From assembly GCF_900187015.1 (NCBI RefSeq), contig NZ_LT906479.1:2790001-2854000 (forward strand): a stretch of 64,000 bases of DNA, written 5' to 3'. The translations under genes and the position numbers were made by a program. The notes beneath the pieces are model-generated. The model saw only the letters and a list, made by a program, of their open reading frames with translations. It did no database searches and had not been told where the DNA came from. Shown here piece after piece: positions 1-8,554 of this stretch; positions within the stretch are counted from its first letter, which is position 1, and each line of letters starts with the position of its first letter. Source of the stretch: Serratia ficaria (GTDB taxonomy: Bacteria; Pseudomonadota; Gammaproteobacteria; Enterobacterales; Enterobacteriaceae).

Positions 1-1015
1 GGTTGGCCTGCCCGGTCAGTTGAAAACGCAAATCGCTGTCGGTCAGCCCGATCTTGCCCGGCCCCAGCGTCAACACGGCGTTGCCCTTGCCGTTGTGGCC
101 GGCGGTGATCACATTGAGGCGAGCGCTGACCTGGGTTTCATCGAAGCCTTTGCTCCAGTCGTGCAGCGCGATGCTCAGGCCGCCGGTCAGCGGTTGCTGG
201 CTGTACGGCCAGCGCCACTCGCCCTGCCGGATGCTGACCTGCTGCGGGGTGACTTCCCACGGCAGCGTGGCCAGCGGCCGTTCGTCGCCCTTTTCGGTCA
301 ACGTCAACACGCCTTGCCGATGGTGCCAGCGCATATCCAGCAACAGCGGTTTTTCCAGGTAACCGGTCTGCATTTCGCCCTGCAGCGCGCCCTGTTCCGG
401 TACGCTGGCCATATCCAACGGCATGGCGACCTTGCCGGTCAGGCGCAGCGGCCGTTCGCCGTTCGGCGGCGTGACGGTCAGGCGGTTTAACCTCAGCTGC
501 TGCTGCGGATCCAGCAGCGCTTCCGCGCTGAGATGGCGGCCCTGATAATGCAGGCGCTGCCCTTCGGCATCAGCGCTCAGCTGCAGTTGGCCGGCGTAGC
601 GCTGCCAGGGGATCACAGTGAGTTGATTGATGGTGAGATCCAGCGGCGGAAGCCGCTTTTGCAACCGATCGAGCGCCAACGGCGGGCTGTCGGCGGCCGC
701 GGCCGGCAGTTTGGATAAACAGGCGGTATCGACGCTGGCCCGTTCGCTGAGCAACTGCCAGCGCCCCTGGCGGTAGGCCAACCGGGTTGGCCCGAGATTG
801 GCCAGCAGGCAGTCTTGCGCCTTGAATCGGGCGCCGTCCAGCTGCAGCCCGCCCTGTCGCCAGTGCAGATTGCCCTGCAGCGTCAGCTGGCTGCCCTGCG
901 GCAACCAGTGCGCTAACAGGCTCGGCAGCCAGCGCGGCAGGGTTTGCCACAGCGCCAGCAGCAGGATCACGCAACCCGCCACCATCCCTATGAATATTTT
1001 CAATCGCTTAGTCAT
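1..1015 (-). CDS. ydbH: YdbH family protein (N-terminal part, cut by window edge)
   Basis: The minus-strand frame is open from an ATG at 1013-1015 to the left edge, so about 338 N-terminal residues are visible and the 3' end lies outside. The product starts MTKRLKIFIGMVAGCVILL, a signal-anchor membrane segment, and continues into a Leu/Gln-rich region of repeated beta strands typical of AsmA-like proteins. E. coli YdbH (about 880 residues) is one of three AsmA-like proteins (with TamB and YhdP) that carry phospholipid from the inner to the outer membrane. The assignment uses the N-terminal anchor, the beta-repeat composition and the position divergent from ldhA, the same arrangement as in E. 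coli. The partners ynbE and ydbL would lie beyond the edge. A start at 1015 is the only ATG in frame ahead of the hydrophobic segment. Confidence 0.85.
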   Translation of the reverse strand, partial: MTKRLKIFIGMVAGCVILLLALWQTLPRWLPSLLAHWLPQGSQLTLQGNLHWRQGGLQLDGARFKAQDCLLANLGPTRLAYRQGRWQLLSERASVDTACLSKLPAAAADSPPLALDRLQKRLPPLDLTINQLTVIPWQRYAGQLQLSADAEGQRLHYQGRHLSAEALLDPQQQLRLNRLTVTPPNGERPLRLTGKVAMPLDMASVPEQGALQGEMQTGYLEKPLLLDMRWHHRQGVLTLTEKGDERPLATLPWEVTPQQVSIRQGEWRWPYSQQPLTGGLSIALHDWSKGFDETQVSARLNVITAGHNGKGNAVLTLGPGKIGLTDSDLRFQLTGQAN

Positions 1016-1194
1016 TAAATGATTGTTTCAGTCCTGAGTGAGGCAACAGGGTAAGTCTATGCCTGAATTAGCAATAATGATGGCACGAATTTGACACCGG
1101 GTGAAGCCGGGAGCGGCGCTAAACGCCGCCCGCGGGGGTTTTGCCCCCCTGCGCGACGGGTTCTGTAGGTTTTAGTTACATATTCGTCACATAA

Positions 1195-1331
1195 AGGGGG
1201 GTGCTTTCAGACTTTTGTTATTGTTGTTGCACTTGAGGATTAATAGGCTGGCAACCATTCCAATAAAAGTAAGCTGTTAGCTAACTGTGTATTAGAGAAG
1301 CCATTCCCCACACCCCCGTGGGGATTTTTTT
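1195..1331 (+). ncRNA. candidate sRNA or ldhA leader of unknown identity
   Basis: The only firm evidence is a Rho-independent terminator with no annotated gene in front of it. Upstream of it is about 100 nt of low-GC sequence including a GU-rich run around 1214-1230, the kind of unpaired segment that Hfq-dependent RNAs use to pair with C/A-rich leaders. The 5' end is a guess. The sequence did not match GcvB, MicC, RyhB, RprA, SgrS or other sRNAs recalled. It could also be an attenuated leader of ldhA. Confidence 0.35.
1305..1331 (+). terminator. strong Rho-independent terminator upstream of ldhA
   Basis: A 7-bp stem (TCCCCAC at 1305-1311 with GTGGGGA at 1318-1324) and a C-rich loop are followed by seven T residues at 1325-1331. 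It points toward ldhA on the plus strand, about 150 bp before the start codon. Confidence 0.8.
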
Positions 1332-1481
1332 GTCGCCATCGCCCGCCGCCGCGCCCCTCTTGATAACCGCCGCTCAAGCGCAGAAAATGCCTTGATGCCA
1401 GCCCATTTCAAAATGCTAACCAATTGTAGAATTTACTAAAATCTGTTAAATTGATCACAAAATCACGGTGGAGAAACCACG

Positions 1482-2474
1482 ATGAAATTGGCGATATACA
1501 GTACTAAACAGTATGACCGTAAATATCTCGAACTGGTGAATCAGCAGTTTGGCTTTGAGCTGGAGTTTTTCGATTTCATGCTCAGCAAGAAAACCGCCAA
1601 AACCGCCGCCGGATGCAAGGCGGTGTGTATTTTCGTCAACGACGACGGCAGCCGTGAAGTGCTCGAAGAACTGGCGGCGTTAGGGGTGGAGATCCTCGCC
1701 CTGCGCTGCGCCGGCTTCAACAACGTGGACCTGGACGCCGCCAGGCGTCTGGGCATCAAGGTGGTGCGCGTGCCGGCCTATTCCCCGGAAGCGGTGGCCG
1801 AACACGCGGTTGGCATGATGATGTGCCTGAACCGCCGCATTCACCGCGCCTATCAGCGCACCCGCGACGCCAACTTCTCGCTGGAAGGGCTGATCGGCTT
1901 CAACATGCACAACCGCACCGCCGGGGTGATCGGCACCGGCAAAATCGGCGTGGCGACCATGCGCATCCTGAAAGGCTTCGGCATGCGGCTGCTGGCTTAC
2001 GATCCTTTCCCAAGCGAACAGGCGCTGGCGCTGGGCGCGGAATATGTCGATCTGAAAACGCTGTACGCGCAGTCTGACGTCATCACCCTGCACTGCCCGC
2101 TGACGCCGGAAAACCACCACCTGCTGAATGCCGACGCCTTCGCGATGATGAAAGACGGCGTGATGGTGATCAACACCAGCCGCGGCGCGCTGATCGACTC
2201 CACCGCCGCCATCGACGCGCTGAAACAGCAGAAAATCGGCGCGCTGGGCATGGACGTTTACGAAAATGAGCGCGATCTGTTCTTCGAAGACAAATCGAAC
2301 GACGTGATCCAGGATGACGTGTTCCGTCGCCTGTCGGCCTGCCACAACGTGCTGTTTACCGGCCACCAGGCCTTCCTGACCGAAGAAGCGCTGACCAGCA
2401 TCTCGCAGACCACGCTGCAGAACATCGGCCAGCTGGAGCGCGGCGAAAACTGCCCTAACCAGTTGAATGCCTGA
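1482..2474 (+). CDS. ldhA: D-lactate dehydrogenase (fermentative, NAD-dependent)
   Basis: Reduces pyruvate to D-lactate with NADH in the cytoplasm during mixed-acid fermentation. The 330-residue product is nearly the length of E. coli LdhA (329) and aligns throughout by eye. It has an N-terminal catalytic half, a Rossmann motif GTGKIG at about 151-156, the D-2-hydroxyacid dehydrogenase signature with catalytic Arg near 234 (NTSRGALID), a catalytic Glu at about 261-263, and catalytic His near 295 (FTGHQAF). The ATG at 1482 follows GGTGGAG. hslJ follows 48 bp downstream, as in E. coli. The 150 bp between the orphan terminator and the start codon should hold the promoter. Confidence 0.98.
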   Translation: MKLAIYSTKQYDRKYLELVNQQFGFELEFFDFMLSKKTAKTAAGCKAVCIFVNDDGSREVLEELAALGVEILALRCAGFNNVDLDAARRLGIKVVRVPAYSPEAVAEHAVGMMMCLNRRIHRAYQRTRDANFSLEGLIGFNMHNRTAGVIGTGKIGVATMRILKGFGMRLLAYDPFPSEQALALGAEYVDLKTLYAQSDVITLHCPLTPENHHLLNADAFAMMKDGVMVINTSRGALIDSTAAIDALKQQKIGALGMDVYENERDLFFEDKSNDVIQDDVFRRLSACHNVLFTGHQAFLTEEALTSISQTTLQNIGQLERGENCPNQLNA

Positions 2475-2522
2475 CCACTCCGCCGGGCGCACGGCGGCGC
2501 CCGCACTCGAGGAGCGATAACG

Positions 2523-2951
2523 ATGAAAAAATGGGCGTTGGTGGCCCTGGCGGCAGCGGTATTGGCGGGGTGCGGCATGAACCGGCCGCAGGAGCGCATC
2601 CAGGCAAGCGACCTGCTGCATCACAATTTTGTGCTGTCCAGCGTCGACGGCGTGGCGGTCGCGGCCCGGTCGGGCAACCCGCCCAACCTGGAATTCGGCG
2701 AAAAGATGCATGTCTCCGGCGCCATGTGCAGCCGCTTCTTCGGCCAGGGCCAGCTGGCGGACGGGGTGCTGACGGTGAAAAACCTGGCCACCACCCGCAT
2801 GACGTGTGCCGATGCGCAGCGCAATCGGTGGGACCGAACGATCCGCGCGCTGCTGCAAAACGGCGCAAAAGTCACCCTCAGCGCGCAGCGGTTAACGCTG
2901 AGCGACGGCGACCATACCCTGGTATATACCCTGAGAGACTGGGTGCAGTGA
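2523..2951 (+). CDS. hslJ: HslJ-like META-domain lipoprotein
   Basis: A 142-residue outer-membrane lipoprotein. A lipoprotein signal peptide with lipobox LAGC gives acylated Cys17. The rest is a META domain with the characteristic FGEKMHVSGAMCSRFFGQ segment and two later Cys residues. E. coli HslJ is heat-inducible and linked to novobiocin resistance, and its biochemical role is unknown. The start is fixed by GGAGCG seven bases upstream. It lies just behind ldhA and converges on ydbJ. Confidence 0.93.
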   Translation: MKKWALVALAAAVLAGCGMNRPQERIQASDLLHHNFVLSSVDGVAVAARSGNPPNLEFGEKMHVSGAMCSRFFGQGQLADGVLTVKNLATTRMTCADAQRNRWDRTIRALLQNGAKVTLSAQRLTLSDGDHTLVYTLRDWVQ

Positions 2952-2959
2952 TCCTTGTT

Positions 2960-2983
2960 CACCAGACCGCGCAAGGTCCGGTG
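2960..2983. terminator. weak hairpin between convergent hslJ and ydbJ
   Basis: CACC-A-GACC pairs with GGTC-C-GGTG across a 6-nt loop with one mismatch. There is no T tract on either side, so it is at best a weak bidirectional stop. Confidence 0.3.
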
Positions 2984-2990
2984 ACTGCCG

Positions 2991-3251
2991 TTATCCGGCG
3001 TTGGCGCAGGCCCCCTGGCCCAGCGTCCGCTCTTCGCACTGCATGCCGTTCGGCATCTGGCACATGCGCAGCGCTTCGCCGTTCAGATTGTGCGCAATGG
3101 TGGTGACGCCCCCCACGCCCGCGCAGTTGGCGCTGGTTTGCAGGGTATTGATCCTGGCGCTGTTGCCCTGTTGTACCGGTTCGTCATTATTACTGCTGCA
3201 GGCGGCCAAGAACAGCACGGCGCTGGCCAGCAACCATTTTGATGTTGTCAT
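2991..3251 (-). CDS. ydbJ: DUF333 lipoprotein YdbJ
   Basis: The ATG at 3251 was chosen over the longer frame because GGAGTG stands just upstream and the product then begins with a classic lipoprotein signal, MTTSKWLLASAVLFLAAC, with Cys18 as the lipid anchor. The mature part is about 69 residues, with four Cys and the DUF333 pattern (ANCAGVGG, then CQMPNGMQCEERTL and a final Cys). Function is unknown. It is placed as in E. coli next to hslJ, but convergent to it here. It is inferred to be a small periplasm-facing lipoprotein. Confidence 0.9.
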   Translation of the reverse strand: MTTSKWLLASAVLFLAACSSNNDEPVQQGNSARINTLQTSANCAGVGGVTTIAHNLNGEALRMCQMPNGMQCEERTLGQGACANAG

Positions 3252-3456
3252 TATTCCACTCCTGAACCCGAAACTGCGCTGTGTAAAATCGCCATTGCCG
3301 ATAACGCGCGTCACTAATGCGGACACGTTTTGTTATCTTTGATGCAAACTCGTTTAATCTAGCTTGATATATAAATAATGAAAATATATTCCAGCAATTA
3401 TTTGCCGTTTTTTTGAACGCCACGGACATTTATTTTCGTTAAAGGATATTTGTACC

Positions 3457-4113
3457 ATGATTACAGACCTTTTGTTACGTATCGCCCTCGCCGGCGCGCT
3501 GGGCGGCCTGATTGGCCTGGAGCGCCAGCTGCGCGCCAAAGAGGCCGGTTTGCGCACCCATATTCTGGTGGGCATCGGCAGCGCAATGTTTATGATCGTG
3601 TCGAAGTACGGCTTTGACGACCTGCTCAGCCTGTCGCACGTGGAACTGGACCCGAGCCGCGTCGCCGCCCAGGTGGTCAGCGGCATGGGGTTCCTCGGCG
3701 CGGGCACCATCATGATACAAAAGCAGGTGGTGAAAGGGCTGACCACCGCCGCCGGGCTGTGGGTGACGGCGGCGATCGGCTTGGTGATCGGCAGTGGGCT
3801 GTATCAGATCGGCATCTACGGCACGCTGATGACCCTGGTGGTGCTGGAGGTGTTCCGTCAGCTCAGCAATCGGCTGATCGGCCATCACCATTATTTGCTG
3901 ATGCGCCTGACGCCGCACAGCGTGCCGGCGGTGCTGCTGGAGCTGCAAAAGCTGCGCATCCGCCCGGCGCACCTGGCGGTAACCCAGCGCGAAGGCGACG
4001 CCGAGCTTTGTGAGCTGTCGCTGGAGGTGACGCTGTCACCCAAGCGACAAATCGCCGATATTTATCAGCGGGTGATGGCGGTGCCGGGGGTTAATTCACT
4101 TGACGTGCGCTAG
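3457..4113 (+). CDS. MgtC/SapB family membrane protein
   Basis: A 218-residue protein with four to five membrane helices in the first 140 residues and a soluble C-terminal ACT-like tail. The N-terminal MgtC signature is clear (LGGLIGLERQLRAKEAGLRTH, then VVSGMGFLGAG). MgtC proteins restrain ATP synthase and phosphate uptake in Salmonella, whereas SapB/YhiD members are less understood. This protein resembles the short YhiD-like type. AAAGGA precedes the ATG by about 12 bases. No Mg-responsive leader was recognised in the 200-bp AT-rich upstream region. It stands alone, with its own terminator downstream. Confidence 0.88.
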   Translation: MITDLLLRIALAGALGGLIGLERQLRAKEAGLRTHILVGIGSAMFMIVSKYGFDDLLSLSHVELDPSRVAAQVVSGMGFLGAGTIMIQKQVVKGLTTAAGLWVTAAIGLVIGSGLYQIGIYGTLMTLVVLEVFRQLSNRLIGHHHYLLMRLTPHSVPAVLLELQKLRIRPAHLAVTQREGDAELCELSLEVTLSPKRQIADIYQRVMAVPGVNSLDVR

Positions 4114-4225
4114 CCCGCCGCTGCGCATTTTTTGCTACCGGCCAGCGCGTTATTTACGGCTATGCTGCTGTCGCTAACTTATTAGCATTCCACTATTTTC
4201 AGTGAATGATGACTGAATTCTTCAA

Positions 4226-4257
4226 CCGGCGCGGCATTATGTCACGCCGGATTTTTT
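4226..4257 (+). terminator. terminator of the MgtC-like gene
   Basis: Stem CCGGCG/CGCCGG with an extended GC base, followed by ATTTTTT. It lies in the gap between the plus-strand MgtC-like gene and the convergent SMR gene. Confidence 0.75.
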
Positions 4258-4273
4258 CACCAATAAATAACGC

Positions 4274-4606
4274 TCAATGCACCGAGGCTTTCGACAGCAA
4301 ATTAATCACCAGCACCCCGGCGATAATTAAACCCATGCCAATCACCGCCGGCCAATCCAGTTTCTGTTGGTAAACGAATACGGCGGCGATCGAAACCAAC
4401 ACGATGCCCATCCCTGACCAGATGGCGTAAACGATGCCCAGCGGCAGGGTCTTGACCACCATCGACAACCCCCAGAAAGCCACGCCGTAGCCGGCTACCA
4501 CCAGTAACGACGGCCACAGGCGGGTAAAGCCTTCCGAGGCTTTCAGCATGGTGGTGGCGATCACTTCCGCGACGATCGCCATCGTCAAATACATAAATGC
4601 GCTCAT
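4274..4606 (-). CDS. emrE: SMR-family multidrug efflux protein (EmrE/SsmE type)
   Basis: A 110-residue protein with four membrane helices that exports quaternary ammonium compounds, ethidium and similar cations against protons as an antiparallel dimer. The essential membrane Glu14 is present (VAEVIATTMLKAS), as are the GIVYAIWSGMG segment of helix 3 and the long fourth helix ending LVINLLSKASVH. The length equals that of EmrE (110). S. marcescens has a characterised SMR pump called SsmE that this gene probably represents, an identity not checked here. It is monocistronic and divergent from nifJ. Confidence 0.92.
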   Translation of the reverse strand: MSAFMYLTMAIVAEVIATTMLKASEGFTRLWPSLLVVAGYGVAFWGLSMVVKTLPLGIVYAIWSGMGIVLVSIAAVFVYQQKLDWPAVIGMGLIIAGVLVINLLSKASVH

Positions 4607-4761
4607 GCTTCTTCTTCTCTATCTTCATCGGTTCGCCAGTATGGCGTGCAGGAAATAAATTGTCGTTAAACAATCATGACAATTCCCTGTTTTATCGCAA
4701 TGTTGCTGCAGGAAATATTCCCTTACTCCGCCGAGTGCCGATTTATCCGCCGCCACACAAT

Positions 4762-4784
4762 CGCGATAAAGAGCGGTTATCGCG
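4762..4784. promoter_or_regulatory. perfect 8-bp inverted repeat in the nifJ promoter
   Basis: CGCGATAA at 4762-4769 and TTATCGCG at 4777-4784 form an exact dyad with a 7-bp spacer. It ends six bases before an extended -10 element (TGCTAGACT, 4788-4796). It therefore covers the -35 region and is a likely operator. The cognate regulator is not recognised. Confidence 0.5.
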
Positions 4785-4787
4785 CTC

Positions 4788-4796
4788 TGCTAGACT
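4788..4796 (+). promoter_or_regulatory. nifJ: extended -10 promoter element for nifJ
   Basis: TGCTAGACT matches the TGn-TANANT pattern and lies 60 bp before the nifJ start codon. No good -35 hexamer is visible at the correct spacing, which fits an activator-dependent or extended -10 promoter. Confidence 0.45.
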
Positions 4797-4855
4797 TTAT
4801 TAATTACTGCGGGGGGCGACTTCCGCAGCTTTTCGAGCAATGAAAGGTAAAGTCG

Positions 4856-7800
4856 ATGATTACTACAGATGGTAATAATGCAGTCGCTTCCGTGGCCTAC
4901 CGCACCAACGAAGTGATTGCCATCTACCCTATCACCCCCAGCTCCACCATGGCGGAACAGGCGGATTCCTGGTCGGGCGACGGCCGGCAGAATATTTGGG
5001 GCGACGTACCGCGCGTGGTCGAAATGCAGTCGGAGGGCGGCGCCATCGCCACCGTGCACGGCGCCTTGCAAACCGGCGCGCTTTCCACCTCGTTCACCTC
5101 GTCGCAGGGTCTGCTGTTGATGATCCCGACGCTGTACAAACTGGCCGGCGAGTTGACACCCTTCGTGCTGCACGTCGCCGCGCGCACCGTGGCCACCCAC
5201 GCGCTGTCGATCTTCGGCGACCATTCGGACGTGATGGCGGTGCGCCAGACCGGCTGCGCCATGCTGTGCGCCAGCAACGTGCAGGAAGCGCAGGATTTCG
5301 CGCTGATTGCCCAAACCGCCAGCCTCAACAGCCGCCTGCCGTTTATTCACTTCTTCGACGGTTTCCGCACCTCGCATGAAATCAACAAGATAGTGCCGCT
5401 GAGCGACGATTCGCTGCGCCAGATGCTGCCGCAGGCGGCGATCGATGCGCACCGCAGCCGGGCGCTGTCGCCGGATCATCCGGTGGTGCGCGGCACCTCC
5501 GCCAATCCGGACACCTATTTCCAGTCGCGTGAAGCCACTAACCCGTGGTACGACGACGGCGAGCGGCACGTCGTCGACGCGATGGACAAATTCGCCCGAA
5601 TCACCGGGCGCGCCTACCGGCCCTTTGAGTATTACGGCCATCCGCAGGCCGATCGCGTGGCGATCCTGATGGGATCCGCCATCGGCACCTGCGAAGAAGC
5701 GGTCGATGTCCTGCTGAGCCGCGGCGAAAAGGTCGGCGTGCTGAAGGTGCGTCTGTTCCGGCCGTTCTCCGCCCGGCATCTGCTCGGCGTGCTGCCGGAA
5801 AGCGTGCGCAACGTCGCGGTGCTGGATCGCACCAAGGAGCCGGGCGCGCTGGCCGAGCCGCTGTATCTCGACGTGATGACCGCGCTGGCGGAAGCCTTCA
5901 GCCGCGGCGAGCGCGCCAGCCTGCCGAGGGTGATTGGCGGCCGCTACGGGCTGTCGTCGAAAGAGTTCGGGCCGGACTGCGCGCTGGCGGTGTTCCGCGA
6001 GCTGGCGCAGCCCCAGCCGCGGCCGCGCTTCACCGTCGGCATCTTCGACGATGTCAGCGGCCTGTCGCTGCCGCTGAGCGACGAAACCCTGCCGCCGCGC
6101 GCCTCGCTGGAGGCGCTGTTCTATGGGCTGGGCAGCGACGGCTCGGTGTCCGCCACCAAAAACAATATCAAAATCATCGGCAACGGTACCCCGCTGTATG
6201 CCCAGGGGTATTTCGTCTACGACTCGAAAAAGGCCGGCGGCCTGACGGTTTCACACCTGCGCGTAAGCGAGCAGCCGATCAACTCGGCCTACCTGGTCAG
6301 CCACGCCGACTTCGTTGGCTGCCACCAGCTGCAGTTTATCGATAAATACCAGATGGTTGAGCGCCTGAAGCCCGGCGGCATCTTCCTGCTCAATACCCCT
6401 TACGGCGCCGAAGAGGCGTGGTCGCGGCTGCCGCAGGAGGTGCAGGCCCTGCTGAACCAGCGCCAGGCGCGCTTCTATATCATCAACGCCGCCAGGCTGG
6501 CGCGCGAATGCCAGCTCGGCGCGCGCATCAACACCGTCATGCAGATGGCGTTCTTCCACCTGACGCAGATCCTGCCGAGCGAGGTGGCGCTGCAGCAGCT
6601 GCAGGACGCCATTTCCCGCAGTTACAGCAGCAAAGGCCAGGAGATCGTCGAGCGCAACTGGCAGGCGCTGGGCGCCACCCGCAGCGCATTGGTCGAGATC
6701 CCGCGGCGGCCGGTCGACGCCGCCAGCCCGATGCGCCCGCCGGTGGTTTCCGACGCCGCGCCGGACTTCGTCAAGACCGTCACCGCCGCGATGCTGGCCG
6801 GGCTGGGCGATGCCCTGCCGGTTTCCGCCTTCCCGCCGGACGGCACCTGGCCGGTCGGCACCACCCAGTGGGAAAAACGCAATATCGCCGAACAGATCCC
6901 CATCTGGCGGCCGGATCTGTGCACCCAATGCAACCACTGCGTCGCCGCCTGCCCGCACTCCGCCATTCGCGCCAAGGTGGTGCCGCCCGGGGCGATGGAA
7001 CAGGCGCCGGCTTCGCTGCAGTCGCTGGACGTGAAGGCGCGCGACATGCGCGGCCAGAAATATGTGCTGCAGGTGGCGCCGGAAGACTGCACCGGCTGTA
7101 ACCTGTGCGTAGAGGTCTGCCCGGCGAAAGATCGTCAGAACCCGGAAATCAAGGCGATCAATATGGCCTCGCGCCTCGATAATCTGGACGCGGAAAAAGC
7201 GCATTACGACTTCTTCCTGCAGCTGCCGGAGATCGACCCGGCGCAGATGGAGCGCATCGACATCCGCACCTCGCAGCTGATCACCCCGCTGTTCGAATAC
7301 TCCGGCGCCTGCTCCGGCTGCGGCGAAACGCCGTATATCAAACTGCTGACCCAGCTGTACGGCGATCGGCTGCTGATCGCCAACGCCACCGGCTGTTCGT
7401 CGATCTACGGCGGCAACCTGCCGACCACCCCGTACACCACCAATGCCGAAGGCCGCGGGCCGGCCTGGGCCAACTCGCTGTTCGAAGATAACGCCGAATT
7501 CGGGCTGGGCTTCCGCCTGACGGTCGACCAGCACCGCATCCGGGTGCTGCGCCTGCTGAACACCCTGGCGCCGCAGCTGCCAGAACAGCTGGTCAATGCG
7601 CTGCAGATGACCGACATCGCGCCGGAGCCGCGCCGCCAACAGATAGCCGAACTGCGCACGCGGCTGGCGCTGCTGGACGGCGACGACGCGCGCCAGCTGG
7701 CGACCGACGCCGATTATCTGGTGGATAAATCCATTTGGCTGATCGGCGGAGACGGCTGGGCCTATGACATCGGCTTCGGCGGGCTGGACCATGTGCTCAG

Positions 7801-8389
7801 CCTGACCGAAAACGTCAACGTGCTGGTGCTCGATACCCAGTGCTACTCCAATACCGGCGGCCAGCAGTCGAAGGCCACCCCGCTCGGTGCGGTCACCAAG
7901 TTCGGCGAGCACGGCAAGCGCAAGGCGCGCAAGGACTTGGGGGTCAGCATGATGATGTACGGCCACATCTACGTCGCCCAAATTTCACTGGGCGCGCAGC
8001 TCAACCAGACGGTGAAGGCGATTCAGGAGGCGGAAGCCTATCCGGGGCCGTCGCTGATCATCGCCTACAGCCCCTGCGAGGAGCACGGTTACGATCTGGC
8101 GCTCAGCCACGATCAGATGAAACAGTTGACCGCCACCGGCTTCTGGCCGCTGTACCGCTTCGATCCGCGCCGCAGCGCCGAAGGCAAGGTGGCGCTGGCG
8201 CTGGATTCACGGCCGCCGAACAGCGACCTGACCGAAACCCTGCTCAAGGAACAGCGCTTCCGCCGGCTGAACTCGCAGCAGCCGGAGGTGGCCAGCGCGC
8301 TGTATCGGGCCGCCGAGCGGGAGCTGAAGGAGAAGTACGATTTCCTCAGCCTGCTGGCCGGCAAGGCGGATAACTCCTCCGCCGAGTAA
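4856..8389 (+). CDS. nifJ: pyruvate:flavodoxin (ferredoxin) oxidoreductase
   Basis: Oxidises pyruvate to acetyl-CoA and CO2 and passes electrons to flavodoxin/ferredoxin; cytoplasmic homodimer. The 1177-residue product has the usual single-chain layout. It starts with the N-terminal pyrimidine domain (AIYPITPSSTMAEQAD), the II/III region and a gamma domain. Two 4Fe-4S motifs follow (CTQCNHCVAACPHS from Cys689, CTGCNLCVEVCP from Cys745). A further cluster and TPP-binding domain starts at GACSGCGETPY (Cys819, Cys822), with GGDGWAYDIGFGG as the TPP/Mg motif. It is very close to E. coli YdbK (1174 residues), which is induced by superoxide through SoxS and protects under oxidative stress. The name nifJ reflects the family and does not indicate nitrogen fixation, as no nif genes are near. 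Confidence 0.97.
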   Translation: MITTDGNNAVASVAYRTNEVIAIYPITPSSTMAEQADSWSGDGRQNIWGDVPRVVEMQSEGGAIATVHGALQTGALSTSFTSSQGLLLMIPTLYKLAGELTPFVLHVAARTVATHALSIFGDHSDVMAVRQTGCAMLCASNVQEAQDFALIAQTASLNSRLPFIHFFDGFRTSHEINKIVPLSDDSLRQMLPQAAIDAHRSRALSPDHPVVRGTSANPDTYFQSREATNPWYDDGERHVVDAMDKFARITGRAYRPFEYYGHPQADRVAILMGSAIGTCEEAVDVLLSRGEKVGVLKVRLFRPFSARHLLGVLPESVRNVAVLDRTKEPGALAEPLYLDVMTALAEAFSRGERASLPRVIGGRYGLSSKEFGPDCALAVFRELAQPQPRPRFTVGIFDDVSGLSLPLSDETLPPRASLEALFYGLGSDGSVSATKNNIKIIGNGTPLYAQGYFVYDSKKAGGLTVSHLRVSEQPINSAYLVSHADFVGCHQLQFIDKYQMVERLKPGGIFLLNTPYGAEEAWSRLPQEVQALLNQRQARFYIINAARLARECQLGARINTVMQMAFFHLTQILPSEVALQQLQDAISRSYSSKGQEIVERNWQALGATRSALVEIPRRPVDAASPMRPPVVSDAAPDFVKTVTAAMLAGLGDALPVSAFPPDGTWPVGTTQWEKRNIAEQIPIWRPDLCTQCNHCVAACPHSAIRAKVVPPGAMEQAPASLQSLDVKARDMRGQKYVLQVAPEDCTGCNLCVEVCPAKDRQNPEIKAINMASRLDNLDAEKAHYDFFLQLPEIDPAQMERIDIRTSQLITPLFEYSGACSGCGETPYIKLLTQLYGDRLLIANATGCSSIYGGNLPTTPYTTNAEGRGPAWANSLFEDNAEFGLGFRLTVDQHRIRVLRLLNTLAPQLPEQLVNALQMTDIAPEPRRQQIAELRTRLALLDGDDARQLATDADYLVDKSIWLIGGDGWAYDIGFGGLDHVLSLTENVNVLVLDTQCYSNTGGQQSKATPLGAVTKFGEHGKRKARKDLGVSMMMYGHIYVAQISLGAQLNQTVKAIQEAEAYPGPSLIIAYSPCEEHGYDLALSHDQMKQLTATGFWPLYRFDPRRSAEGKVALALDSRPPNSDLTETLLKEQRFRRLNSQQPEVASALYRAAERELKEKYDFLSLLAGKADNSSAE

Positions 8390-8394
8390 CCTCG

Positions 8395-8417
8395 GGGGCG
8401 CGAGCGATTCGCGCCCC
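8395..8417. terminator. GC hairpin after nifJ
   Basis: GGGGCGCGA pairs with TCGCGCCCC, giving a very stable 9-bp stem directly after the nifJ stop. There is no T run behind it, so termination is likely but not certain. Confidence 0.45.
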
Positions 8418-8554
8418 GCTGTCATATTTGCCGGCGCAATCTTGGGCTATTTGGCTTTTCAGCCGCAGACGTCGGCAAATCGGCGATAAAACGACTGGCA
8501 TTCGGCCGCACAATCCGTACCATACAGGCCTCGCTTAGGGCGCGTGGAGGCACG

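Larger units (their letters stand above)
1016..1481. other. 466-bp divergent intergenic region ydbH/ldhA
   Basis: This long gap carries the divergent promoters of ydbH and ldhA. It also holds two GC hairpins in tandem (about 1119-1134 and 1131-1157), a T-rich stretch at about 1205-1232, and a strong plus-strand terminator at 1305-1331. No protein-coding frame of useful length was found. The terminator lies upstream of ldhA, so a plus-strand transcript must begin and end inside the gap or be attenuated there. Confidence 0.6.

Noticed and set aside
1201..1236. GTG-started Cys-rich 11-codon frame (VLSDFCYCCCT) before ldhA
   Set aside because: The G-rich run is immediately against the GTG, too close to act as a ribosome-binding site, and the frame is very short.
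3327..3456. Mg-sensing leader before the MgtC-like gene
   Set aside because: The gap is short and AT-rich, without a leader frame rich in proline or stable alternate hairpins.
6251..7981. Long minus-strand open frame (576 codons) opposite nifJ
   Set aside because: It mirrors nifJ codon structure in GC-rich DNA, the product is low-complexity Arg/Gln/Ala, and nifJ is certain.
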